Assembly: GCA_037043455.1 (NCBI GenBank)
Contig: JAWPHD010010264.1
Location: 31,507-95,506 of the forward strand
Source: Cyrtodaria siliqua
Lineage: Eukaryota > Mollusca > Bivalvia > Adapedonta > Hiatellidae
Reading direction: 5' to 3'
Length of the DNA stretch: 64,000 nucleotides
Shown here in pieces: positions 1 to 10,990 of this stretch; the stretch's first letter is position 1; the number at the start of each line of letters is the position of its first letter. The notes beneath the pieces are model-generated. The model ran no database searches, had not been told where the DNA came from, and saw only the letters and a program-made list of their open reading frames with translations. The translations under genes and the position numbers were made by a program.

Positions 1-535
1 CACATTTTTTTCTCAGTTTTTATTGAATATCTTTCTTATATGCACACCGACCCCCAATTTTTATTTTTTCATTCTGATACTCAGGTCTTGTATATATTGT
101 AGACAAAATATCTCAAAAAGTTATCTGTTCCTTTATCATGAAAAATTTATGGATCACAAATTTAAAAATGCAATTTATAGTAAATTGGGTGGGGTAATGA
201 CAAGGGATGTACTAATTTTTCAGATGGTGATAAAAATACCCCAACCCTTAATTTTTCGTCCTAAAGTATGATCTATTACATTAAAAAAGACGGAAAATCG
301 ATACCTGTTCTGCAAACCACACTACACACATATAAGTTGCCATACACAATTTGCAGCTGATTCAGAATTTAAAACCGCACTGTGAGAGTGTATTACTAAA
401 GATTAATTTTGCGAAAAAGTTAAATCACCGACCCATCATTATTTTTCCAGAAACTAACTAGTAATATGTTAGTCTTCATAAAAAACAGGGAAATAAAAAA
501 TTCTATCTGTTCTGATATTCACCAGAGGGCACCGT
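1..535. other. AT-rich sequence, no gene seen
   Basis: No open frame here resembles a protein and no splice-bounded exon stands out. The stretch ends where homology to the second segmental-duplication copy begins. Confidence 0.5.
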
Positions 536-1162
536 TAAGGGAAAGTAAATTTATTCAGCAACAACAGGTAAATAACTTTGAAGCTCTAGTGATAGGTTTT
601 GATAGCTAGATCAGCATTCCTGTGAAGTTTCATGAAAATCCGTCAAGTTGTTTCAGAAGAGTATTCGCTGCAAAGTTTTTATTATATAACTCTATGTAAA
701 CAAAGATGGCCACTAACAGACATGTTTAATGTCGAATCAAAATAATTTTCGACAAGGATCAACATCATGTCATACTGATCATTTTAGAAACAAGAAATCC
801 GCGGATTCACATGTCTCGCATAACGGGGACAGGACTTAAACATTAAAAAGGCCAATGATGCTTAAATGAAAGTTTTAGTAACTAAAAACAATGGAGTTTT
901 CAGTTTGCTAAGATGGCATTTAAGTGCATTTGTTTAAAAACAAAATGGCATTCTATTAAAAAAAGAATCATCAGCTCCAAAAAGTAGGTCAAGATGACAG
1001 GTCTATCACAGATGAAATCCATGCATCCAAAAAGATGCACTACCCAAGACACAACTATGTTAAAATAGAATATTTTATCTTTCAAAGATTACGCTATAAT
1101 AAGATTTAAAACATCTAGTGCATACTTATAGTTCCTGGGAAAGTGATGTAAATGTAACAATA

Positions 1163-1700
1163 AAAATTATCTGCCCTTTGCTTAGATGGTGAAGGTCACA
1201 TCCACATTTGCTTTTTGACACCTTGTGAACAAAGTTTGAAATGCATAAATTTTGTGAGAAAGTCAACTAAACGCAAATGTTGAAGGTAAACATTATTAAG
1301 TTATCTGCCCCTTGCCTTGAATGTCAAGGTCAAGTTGAAGGTAAACATCATAAGGTTATCTACCCTTTGCTTGGAGAGTTAAGGTCACATCCACATCTGC
1401 TTTGTCACGTCACAAAGTTTGAAAGGTGCAGTGCATACAGTTTGCGCGAAATTGACCTCATAGCAAAAGTTGAAGGTAAAATTATTAAGTTATCTGCCCT
1501 TGCTTAGAGGGTCAAGGTCACTTCCACATTTGCTTTGTCACGTTGTGATGTACCACTCAAGATACAACTATAAGCAAAGTTTGAAAGGTCTAGTGAATAC
1601 AGTTTGTGAGAAAATGACCTAAACGCAAAGCTTGAATGTTGACGCCTTCGTCTTCGCCGCCGCTGGAAAAGAAACATCTGTCTTTTTTTCTCCGAAAAGG
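1163..1700 (+). repeat. Degenerate tandem repeat, 130-165 bp unit
   Basis: Successive units carry TTATCTGCCCTTTGCTT, then AAGGTCACATCCACATTTGC, then CAAAGTTTGAAAGGT and a GTGACCTAAACGCAAA-like end. Copy 1 holds about four units, one shortened, while the partner region 19990-20760 holds about five, so unit number changed after the duplication. Short open frames over it reflect the repeat and not a gene. Confidence 0.75.
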
Positions 1701-2974
1701 CGAGACAAAAACCCAAATCACTATCACTTATAGTTTCGAAGAAGTAGTCGCTGCAACTTAGTATTTAAAAATCTATTTTAAGCCGTGGCGGCCATCGTGA
1801 ATATACGGCCGACCTGAAATTCTGCTAGGATCAATTAGACATCAAAAGCAACATTCCTGTGAAGTTCCATGAAAATCCGTCCAGGAGTTTCAGAGTAGTC
1901 GCTACAAGTCTTTACTATATCACGCTATGTAAACAAAGATGGTCACTAGCAATGTTTAACATCAAATCAAAACGATTTTCGACAAGAACAAGTCACATAT
2001 CAATATCACTTATAGTTTTCAAAAAGTAGTAGATACAAACTTGTTTCATAATAATTAATTGTAGCTTTGGCAGCCATGTTGGATTCAACGTGAATGTTTG
2101 CTAGGATCAACTAAACATCATGGGCAACATTCCTGTAAAGTTTCATGAAAATCCACCATGTAGTTTCAGTGGAATAGTCGAGATAAAAATCAATTTGTAT
2201 TTTTAGTAATAGTGTCCTTGACTTTTGGATAACCTAAGTAACAATCCCATGCTAATTCCGATGAGGTGAAGTTTTTGATAAATCCGTCAAGGGAAACTAC
2301 TGTTATTGAATGGCAACAAAAATCCAATTTTTAGAAACTTTTACCAAATGACCCGAATAACAATCCTGAAATTCCTTTCCAAGAGACCTATTTTGAACAT
2401 TAATTAAGTGCATCTTTACATTCAACCGATGATCGATTAGACTTGCATCGGTTACAATCGATTAATTGTAACATCACTAACTGAAGGCAGAACAATTTTC
2501 GAGTTTACTGGGTTGTTACAATGCAGCTCACGTCAAACCCAAATATTATTTTTCATTTCGAGTGAGTTTTATCAGTATTTATTAATCGCGTACTGATGCG
2601 GAGTTTGATGACAAACTGCTTGGAGTGGAAATCAGCTACGTGAAAAATGAATGGCATACTTCAGCCAAGATATTTTACACAGAAACTCAAAATTTGGCCA
2701 TGTCGATATTACACAGGTAATGAGTTCATATATTTCTCCATTTAGATCATTTTTGTCCATAATTATTCAGTAAGTTTAGTGAGAAATGTTAAACTTTCTA
2801 TTTTTGGATGTTGGCAACTCATAAATACAATAGGTATTTCCTGGATATTTTCTTGCGCCAAAATGCAATTTATACGATGGTTCTTATTTTTGACTTTACG
2901 GTAATGGATCATTTCGATTCGATTGGAAATGTTGCATATTATATTTAATGTTATCTAATTAATTTTTATTTTAG

Positions 2975-3400
2975 AATTTGAACTACGTTTTACGGCGCAC
3001 CATCACATACAAGGTTATATAGCGCCGAACAGGAATGAACATGTATACAATTTTTATTCTCTATAATTCTATACATCAAAATAAAATATGGGAAGTGGGC
3101 CTAGAACAGTACAAGTATAACCTGAGAACTGTAGAGTTGATGCGAATTTCAGTAACAATGAAGCAACGTTTCCATATGCGATGTCATGACGAAGACCTTG
3201 AACTTGCATGATAAAAAATGTCAAAATGAACATGACATGGGGGTTTGAAGGGCTTAAATTTGCAGTGGTTGTATTCTACCCCAGCAACCACATAGGGTGA
3301 CAATTATTTGTAAATCAGTTACTTTACTAATATTTTTATATAAATGAAATAATGAACAAAATGTAAAGAAACCTGTTGCGGATGCCGCCTTTTTAATGCA
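2975..3400 (-). repeat. SINE-like dispersed repeat, minus orientation
   Basis: Read on the minus strand, this ends in a GGCGC-rich block followed by GGTGCGCCGTAAAAC, a tail I associate with short interspersed repeats of bivalves (from memory). The same element occurs at about 22066-22440 in the duplication partner and, more diverged, at 47104-47530. An internal block TGTGGTTGCTGGGGTAGAAT is shared in variant form by all three. No coding capacity. Confidence 0.6.
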
Positions 3401-3738
3401 TCTAGCAAAGAGAAGGAAGGCTTGGATTATTGATTTTAATGTTTTATGTTGTTGAAAACGGACAACGAAAACACACAAACACTTGTGATGTACTTCATGA
3501 AACGTCTGAAAATCAAATATGGATCTGTTTCACAATTTACTAGAACAGGTAAACACAAGAGTTAGCAAGTGTGTAAACCTTTTTAAAAGAGCATATATTT
3601 TAAAGCAGATGTTTTAATTAAAGGCTGTGTGCATCGGGTGATTTAATGCAAAAGTGATGGTAACATTATACAATAGTGCTTGACACAAAGTCTATATCAT
3701 CCCTGTTACGATTGGAAATAAACCCACTGCAGCTTTAA

Positions 3739-4272
3739 AGAGGCACTACCTATATCTACGCGATTTTTAATGTAAAATATTAAATACTCAATATTACTGC
3801 ATTTATATGTATACAAAGCTATTTTATCAGTATTCTAAAAAGAAACATGGTTCGTATTCCAGTTATGTTAATTATTAATTATGATCAAAACAATATCTTG
3901 AATAAAATGCTGCCCAGCCGTTTATTCCTGCCGGAGAACTACGAGTTTTTACGATTTTCTCGGACATGCGCAATGCGATTACGAACTATTCGGCGCAGTT
4001 CCGATAGCAAACGAATCGATCGGAACTCTTCGCTAATCAGACGAGGTAGTTCCGATTGTAAACGAATAAGATCGGAAAATCTCCGCAATCGGCTTGTCTA
4101 AAACAATTACGAATACAATTTCAAAAATCCGATCTTTTCAATCTTGTTTTTCCCCAGCAAAACGCATATTACATTGGGTGAAATTATTGCCATTTACCTT
4201 TTTCATAGTCCTCTTTATAATTAAGTAAAGTTTATATCAATTGGTGGACAAAAATATATAGGTAGAGCCTCT
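3739..4272. mobile_element. piggyBac-like MITE with TTAA target duplication
   Basis: The 534-bp segment has terminal inverted repeats: the left end AGAGGCACTACCTATAT is the complement of the right end with one mismatch. It is flanked by TTAA at 3735-3738 and 4273-4276. The duplicated locus at 22821-22840 has a single TTAA (22830-22833) and no insertion, which gives a clean empty site. TTAA duplication is the hallmark of the piggyBac superfamily, and the lack of any transposase makes this a non-autonomous copy. The interior has several CGATCGGA/TTCCGAT blocks in both orientations. The 84-codon open frame inside it is incidental. Confidence 0.88.
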
Positions 4273-5639
4273 TTAAGTCAATAATGGTCATTGATCATCT
4301 TTTTTTTACATTTTGTCAGATGTCAGAGGAATAATGAATTTTCAAACATTTCGCAACACTCGTAATTGCCCTTGATTCGGACTGTAAACAGTAACTTATG
4401 AAATCAGTTGATACAAAACTAGAAGGCTGTTCCACAGAAGGCTTGGGCCGCTTGCCGTATGCCTATTTCAGCCTGTACGTTCTATTAACTATAAAACGAG
4501 GCATAACACTGCCAAAATGAAAGTCAGTTATAGGTCATGTTTAACACATGTCTTGAGGTAAGATGAAGATGTGTGTGTGAAGTTTTATGAACATAGGCCA
4601 AACACTTTCAAGTTATTATGACCAAGGTTAGGTTGCAGGGTAAAGTGTGACTGACGATGGCGACGACAATGGACAAAGTGATCCCTAAGTGTCTGCCATG
4701 CTACTTAGGCAATACAAATAGATTACGATAAGAAATTATTAATAAGGTCATTGGTTTCAAGTATAATGAAATTCAACCGTAAATTAATGACAAAATCAGG
4801 AGCAAGTCCGATTCAGGGGTGTATTTCTGATTTAGAGATGATGGAATGATGGAATTTATGTAAACAATAGTGCGTTTTTTACTGATATTATAAATAAAAC
4901 CTAATATTTTCATTCAGAACTGCAGATAAACAGTTACAGTTCAGTATGGCCATGTCGATGTTGGCATATGAAGATATTAAAAGTATGCTGCAGAAATATC
5001 TATAAATGCTGTACGAGAAGTCATTTGTCCGTGTGAGCTTTAGTGACCGTTATATTTTAGTATGGTCGTGTAGTCATGATGAGTATATATTGTACATCTC
5101 TTGAACAAAGATGAGGAAATTGGAAATATGTAGCCAACGTTAAATTTCCATCAAAAATTAAGTAATATTTAACCCATATCATCACCTTCAGTGTGAGCTA
5201 GATCTCTATAATTTAGTATGGACATGGTGGTGTTGTCATGATGAGTATGTCTTGGAAGTTTGCTCAAGAATTGAAAGAGTTATAGCGAACGCGATGTGCC
5301 TGTGAAGAGGAAAAGTCAGTATTCAACCCGTTTGATGCCCTTCAGTGTGTCCGTGACCTGTATATTTTAGTAAGGTCATGTCAATGTTGTCTTGATGAGT
5401 ATGTATTGAAAGTTTGATAAAGGGTCATGCAGAAATGCAAAAGTTTCAGCCAGCATGAAGTTTACCAGAAGAACTGACGGATGAGAAAGTGGTCCATATG
5501 CATAGGGTTTTCATCTCGAACGTGATAGACTCATTGCTTTCCAGTATGTAAATTGAGCAAACATACCAACAGCATGCCAACTTCATCCTATTCCTGTTAT
5601 TATTTATGGGCCACATAAATAGACAAAACAACGGCAACA

Positions 5640-6720
5640 CAATACAAAACGTATACATATATATAAGCATCAAAACCAAACGACTTGAAACATACCGAAA
5701 TTAGATGGCAGAAATTCCACTGCACAAACACACACACGACGCTGAAGACAACCAGTTCTTGTCAACAATTTCGACCAGCCTTGACCACGACGTGGAAGCC
5801 GGACTGCTGAAAGGAAAGAGCAATACATAGTTATGGGCACTGACTGTATAAAGGAATTGTAAACTTTGTCGTGTATTTCCATGTTGAAACAAAGGACAAT
5901 GGATATCATAAATCGTTATTTCCCGGTTCACTTGCTGCTATTGCAGTTCAGGGAACAGTATGCAAACTTCCTTTAAATACTTCTGACAACACCCTACCTG
6001 TGCTAACGTATAGCTGTTCCATGTCATTGTCACCTACATATACCAGAGCTTACATAATGCAACGATTAATTTCAGAAATGTTATTGAAAAACGCATTGCT
6101 TTCCTGCATGTTGAGTGAGTGACCATAAAAACATGAAGCCGACTTAGTCTTAGTAAAAAGTCTCCCCATGCTACGAATCAGTAGTGTTATTTTTTACTGG
6201 TCTTTTGGGACCAACGAGCCCAATATAGGTGGCTTTAAAGTAGAATACCGCTTAAGCCGGTGCTAGGGCGGCGTGAGAAGTGTTGCTTCTTTCATTACTT
6301 CTCATGAACAGACTCAATAAAACCGAGTCTGCTGCTTTATTCTCTGAATTGTGTTTGTTGCTCTCAAAGGATCACCTTTATCAGTATTTATTAGTGCTGG
6401 CATTACTTACAAGGCACATAAACATGAACACAAGAAATATACATACATATAAGTAGCAAAATTGAATGACTTGCAACATACCCAACTTAGGTGGCAAAGA
6501 TTTCAACACATACTACGTTGAAAGCAACGCTTTTGTCAGCAAATTCAACCAGGCTTGACTAACACGTGCAAGGACGACTGCTCATTACATCCCCCGTTAT
6601 AGGCATTACCAGCGTCACAACATTATGAGTTTTGGGTTATATTTTTACTCTGACACACACGAAGTGGATAAAAGAAAATTCTAGTTTCCTGTCCACTTGC
6701 TGCTATCGCAGTGCACAAGA
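5640..6720 (+). repeat. Two diverged tandem copies of a 300-bp segment
   Basis: The segment at about 5640-5960 (ACTTGAAACATACC, then GGCAGAAATTCCACTGCAC, then CACTTGCTGCTATTGCAGT) recurs at about 6425-6720 with many substitutions. The structured repeat at 6190-6345 lies between them. The first copy spans the right edge of the segmental duplication. Splice-like borders occur in the first copy but the matching frame is closed in the second, so no exon is called. Confidence 0.65.
6190..6345 (+). repeat. Structured repeat with two hairpins
   Basis: Two hairpins lie in a row. The first pairs CGTGAGAAGT (6272-6281) with ACTTCTCATG (6297-6306), ten pairs with one G-T. The second pairs CAGACTC (6309-6315) with GAGTCTG (6325-6331) around the loop AATAAAACC, which contains a polyadenylation-type AATAAA. 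A diverged copy on the minus strand at 60960-61070 keeps both stems through paired changes. I recall this block as common in bivalve genomes but do not know its function; it may be the 3' end of a retroelement or a transcribed RNA structure. Confidence 0.7.
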
Positions 6721-6724
6721 CAAA

Positions 6725-9013
6725 ATACGTACCTTTGCAGATCCAAATACTTAAAATAACACAAGTAATCCTTATGTAAACACAAGTGTTCACAAGTGCA
6801 ATATTGCTGCAAGATGCAGCATAGGAATTGAAACAACATAATGGACTTCCGACCTTTGCAGTTTATTTTTATGCAAAAAAGTCATGAATTGTGTTCTCAA
6901 CATTTGGATGGTACCTTAGGTACTACATGTGTATCGTATCATCTCTGACAATGTATGACGTTCGCCAACGCTGACACATCATTTTCCCCGATGAGGACAG
7001 CCAACCCTACTAGAAAAGGCACGGGCCCTTCTTTCCTGCACAGATAGAACCTGTACTTGTATATGTACACACGACAAGCAAAACGCATTACTTCATTTCG
7101 GATATGTGTTACTCAGTGATTCCCATTCGCCAACGGATAATCTCACTGTCAATGCCAATTTAATCCCCAACTGATGTTTCAATATATGCAAGCAATGCAT
7201 AGGACAACAACAAACTGCAACTCTCCCGTCAAAAATGTTATGCACTAGCAATCGCACATATTTAACGGCTATTTCTCAAGTGCATTTATCTTTCAATTAC
7301 AAATTTTACAGTCGCCACCATAGCTTAATGTCACATCTACTTAAAATGGCAATCAAGTTAAATCTTCTTGAAAACTTCCTCGAATACGACCATACAAACG
7401 CACTTCAACTTCCGAAACAAACAGAACTGACAGGGCAAACCCTACTGAATTCCACGCATGCGCACTCACACAAAAATAACAAAACGTAAACAATCTTCAC
7501 AGGTAGCCGAAGCTCTCGTCTCATTACTAAATTTACAACCGTCACAATGACAGAATATCACATCTACTTACCCTTCAGATCAACTGAAACCGGCTTGAAT
7601 ACTTTCTGAAACACGACACAAACAATGCAGCTTTCAAGATGGCTTCCAAAACAACCAAAACTGACAAGGTCGACCGACGCTGACTTGGACGCATGCGCAC
7701 TTACACAAAAAAAAAATACATTAACAATTTCATCAGTAGATCAGAAATCCACCACATTGTTATAAAACAAATCTTCATGCACAGACCAACCACATCAAAC
7801 ATTCCCGAAAAACGTATAAGTAGATTTCTCAAAACTGCATGCAACATTCTGAATTTTGAAGTTCATCGCGACTGATCACAGGGAGTCGAGAGCGCTTGAG
7901 ACAAAAATACTTTTATCTATGACCTCAAAACTTAGAACATATACAAGTACCTACCTTTCGTCGCGAACTTTTTCACAACCGTTACCCACGAACTTAAATG
8001 CAATAGGTTTAAAATGTTCAATCGAAATCACGTTCCTCAACTGTGCTGCAAAAAACAATGGTGTCCTCCAAATTTCTCTAAAATTGTCTGCGCATGCGCG
8101 GTAAAAATAAACCGGATACATCAACACCAGTTTTATATGTATACAGATAGAATACATCCATGAGATAGCAACTTATGTAATGACCAAATTTAACGTCCCG
8201 TTCATGTATCTTTATCCACAACTGTCTTTCCGTACTAGAAATACAAAATCTGCCCCACTGGGATTGAACCCATTAACCAAGTTGTTTTTATGGGAAAACA
8301 AGAAATTACTTGTCCAAAGAACTTTCTGTTTTTAGTAACGGCGGCCATATTTGGTGACAGATCTCGGCGATTTGTATCAGCCTGAGGGAGAACCACACAA
8401 GGATACTTTCTGTGACGTTTCGTCAAATTCTGCCCATGAGAAGAAATCAAAAGTGTGCATGTTGTAAAATTAAAACATTTAATAGGTAATTTTAAAAGGT
8501 TATCGCATTTTTTTCAGTACAAATGTTTTAAACGTGTTTTATTGTCGATATATCCGTTATAAAATCCTCCTAATATAAGCTTTCCCATCTTTTTTAATGG
8601 AATTAAAGCGGGGCTATGTAATGCGGGCGGGATCCAGAGTTATTGCCCTTTAATTAATGGAAATAGTAGAATTATTTTGTTTCCGGTCTATATCTTACCA
8701 TTGCTTTTAAGTATCTAAACTACCAAATAAATGTAGCCAACAAAAGGCTATTCACTGAGCAACTGTGGCCCCTCATCCAGTAATTGATTAATAAATTATG
8801 AACTAAACATAAAAATACATGACCTTGATCTTAAATGTAAGACCAAAATGTTGTTACGTGACAAACCATCTATTTGTTAATAATATTAAAACACAACGTT
8901 TCCTGCCATTATCTTCAACGAGATTAAAATAAACCGGAACAAACACGAAAATCACGTGACCTTGCATTATGCAATCAAGAAGTTGGTGTGCAACATATAG
9001 TCTGTCGATAAAA
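6725..9013. other. No gene seen; diverged 225-bp tandem repeat inside
   Basis: Two diverged units, about 7306-7490 and 7531-7710, share TTTACA(A/G)(C/T)CGTCAC, CACATCTACTTA and end in CGCATGCGCACT. A minus-strand tRNA-type B-box look-alike (GGGTTCAATCCC, complement of 8259-8281) has no convincing A box beside it. No supported exon. Confidence 0.45.
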
Positions 9014-10990
9014 CATATTATGGGAAGCCATAACCGTCAAAATGTGGATATTTACAAACCATTCAATGACAGGCCATTTAGCTCAACATGAAGTCATTTG
9101 ATGACGTACATAGTGATTCGATGCGACGTGATAACTCTGTTCATTCGTTACAAAGTGAATTGATACGGTTCGAAGTGACATGATACGGTGTAAAATGTTA
9201 AACCATACGACGCAAATAGAAATCATTCAGTGCAATGACAAACAATTTGACAAATAAACTAATGCAATACAATCAAATACAAGTCGGTACGATGGAAACT
9301 TAAACGATTCATCGAAAATGTGAAGTGATACAGAACAAAGTAAATCAGCATGCTGCAATATGAATCAGTTTAACGCAAACACATTTAGTCTGGTGGTAAG
9401 TAAACTGATCGGGCGAAAACACAGTCGGTGCGATGCAAACGCAATCCGTTCGACAGAAACTGATCACATTACGTGCAAAGTGAAACGGTGCGACATCTGG
9501 CGGCGATATTTGCCACATTTCTTGAAGGGTTATTTCCCCTACATAATATATCATAAATCAAAGTCTGAAAGTACCGAAAATGCAAGGTTTGATATGTCGC
9601 GTTGTCGTATCTCAATCGCAATGTCGCATTGTCATATTGCAATGTCGCGATGTCGCATTGTCGGGTGTCGCACTGTTGCCCACGACAATGCGACATTGTA
9701 CTGGCCCCAACCAGACACCGTTTGAAATTGCACATGGTTGCAGCATTTTAACCTACTTCGTCCAGCTAGGCTCTGTTCTGATTCTTGTTGTTGTTGTTTA
9801 TTTATCAAAAGTATGGTCACTTTTACCCGTGTATTTACTTGTAGTCAATTTCAATTCTTCTTTCCACCAATAAATTTGTAGTTTATTCTTTTAGTAAATA
9901 CTACAGTAAAGTTTCTTTTCAATGTGTGTGACAGACATAGAGAAGATAAATCAACGGGTAGTGCCTCTTGTTAAGTTATTTGTCCCTGCAGTAGAAGACG
10001 TTTTCTAAGTTACACCACTGAACTTGAACAAGTTCGAAACCAGTTGCATCAGACTAGACACATCAGAGTTATAGCCTTCGACTTTTAAAAAAACTGTTTT
10101 CCGGTAGGCCTTAGACTATTCAAGCCAGTAGAGTGATACAGACCCTCTTGTGCATCTTGTTCCCGGAAGACTACTTAATACACGCCACTCTGTAAATGAC
10201 ATAATTTTAGACATGGAGGTCATCTGGAGTGACAGTTTGGTCATAAAACACAAATCTATCTATACATCAGCAATTTCATCAAATAATATTCTAGTCTAGA
10301 TTTGAAACAGTTTAATGACAATTGATCACAATATATTTGAAAGACTGACCCTCTAAGATTTTGGTAGGTCGCCCAAGATCGCCAAGTTGGCTAAAACTAT
10401 GTAAAATTGATGGAAATTTGATCGTGCAAATATTCATACAGTCTTTCCTATCAAACCTTGCATTTTCTGTACTTTAAGTACTTTGATTTATGATATATTA
10501 TGTAGGGGAAATAACCCTGCAAGAGATGTGGCAAATGTCGCACCGTCTCACTTTGCACGTAATGAAATCAGTTTCTGTCGTACGGATTGCGTTTGCATCG
10601 CACCGACTGTGTTTTCGCCCGATCATTTTACTTACCACCAGACTAAATGTGTTTGCGTTAAACTGATTCATATTGCATCATGCTGATTTACTTTGTTCTG
10701 TATCACTTCACATTTTTCGATGAATCGTTTAAGTTTTCTTTGTATTGCATTAGTTTTTTTGTCAAATGGTTTGTGATTGCACTGAATGATTTCTATTTGC
10801 GTCGTATGGTTTGACATTTTACACCGTATCGTTTCACTACGAACCGTATCAATTCACTTTGTAACGAATAAACAGAGTTTACACGTCGCATCGAATCAAT
10901 ATGTACGTAATCAAATGACTTCATGTTGAATTAAATGGCCTGTCATTGAATGGTTTGTAAATATCCACATTTTGACGGTCGCATAATATG
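9014..10990. mobile_element. 2-kb element with very long terminal inverted repeats
   Basis: The left arm (9014-9594) is the reverse complement of the right arm (10449-10990) with scattered mismatches and small indels; for example CCATTCAATGACAGGCC near 9058 answers GGCCTGTCATTGAATGG near 10938. Between the arms is about 850 bp without a transposase. The inner left side holds a cluster of TGTCGCATTG motifs, including a perfect 15-bp hairpin (9619-9633 with 9684-9698). Foldback elements and some Mutator- or MITE-like elements have arms this long. I could not find a clear target duplication. Open frames within the arms are by-products of the repeat. Confidence 0.85.

Larger units (their letters stand above)
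536..5737 (+). repeat. Segmental duplication, copy 1 (partner 19371-24337)
   Basis: This 5.2-kb block is collinear with 19371-24337 in the same orientation, at roughly 90 percent identity or more by eye. Homology starts at the shared TTAAGGGAAAGTAAA at 536 and 19371 and ends inside a (CA)n run at 5737 and 24337. Differences include a 534-bp MITE only in this copy (3739-4272), about 95 bp missing here near 2500, about 75 bp present here near 1715-1800 but absent from the other copy, and fewer units of an internal tandem repeat. It is made of older dispersed repeats and I see no host gene in it. Copy 2 is likely the more rearranged at its right edge, where a 62-bp tandem duplication and a LINE remnant lie. 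Confidence 0.93.

Noticed and set aside
2594..2716. Protein-like frame (EFDDKLLGVEISYVKNEW) ending at a CACAG|GTAATG donor
   Set aside because: No acceptor precedes it in frame, and the duplicate at about 21690-21800 has a stop and a frame-breaking change.
5702..5817. Minus-strand exon-like segment with TTTCAG and G|GTATGTT borders
   Set aside because: The diverged copy at about 6480-6595 has stops in every corresponding frame; open frames include low-complexity (GT)n, so coding is unlikely.
8259..8281. tRNA or SINE on the minus strand from a B-box-like GGGTTCAATCCC
   Set aside because: No A box or cloverleaf at the right distance upstream.
9360..9735. Overlapping frames of up to 121 codons on both strands
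   Set aside because: They lie in the arm and inner repeat cluster of the long inverted-repeat element; the other arm does not keep them.
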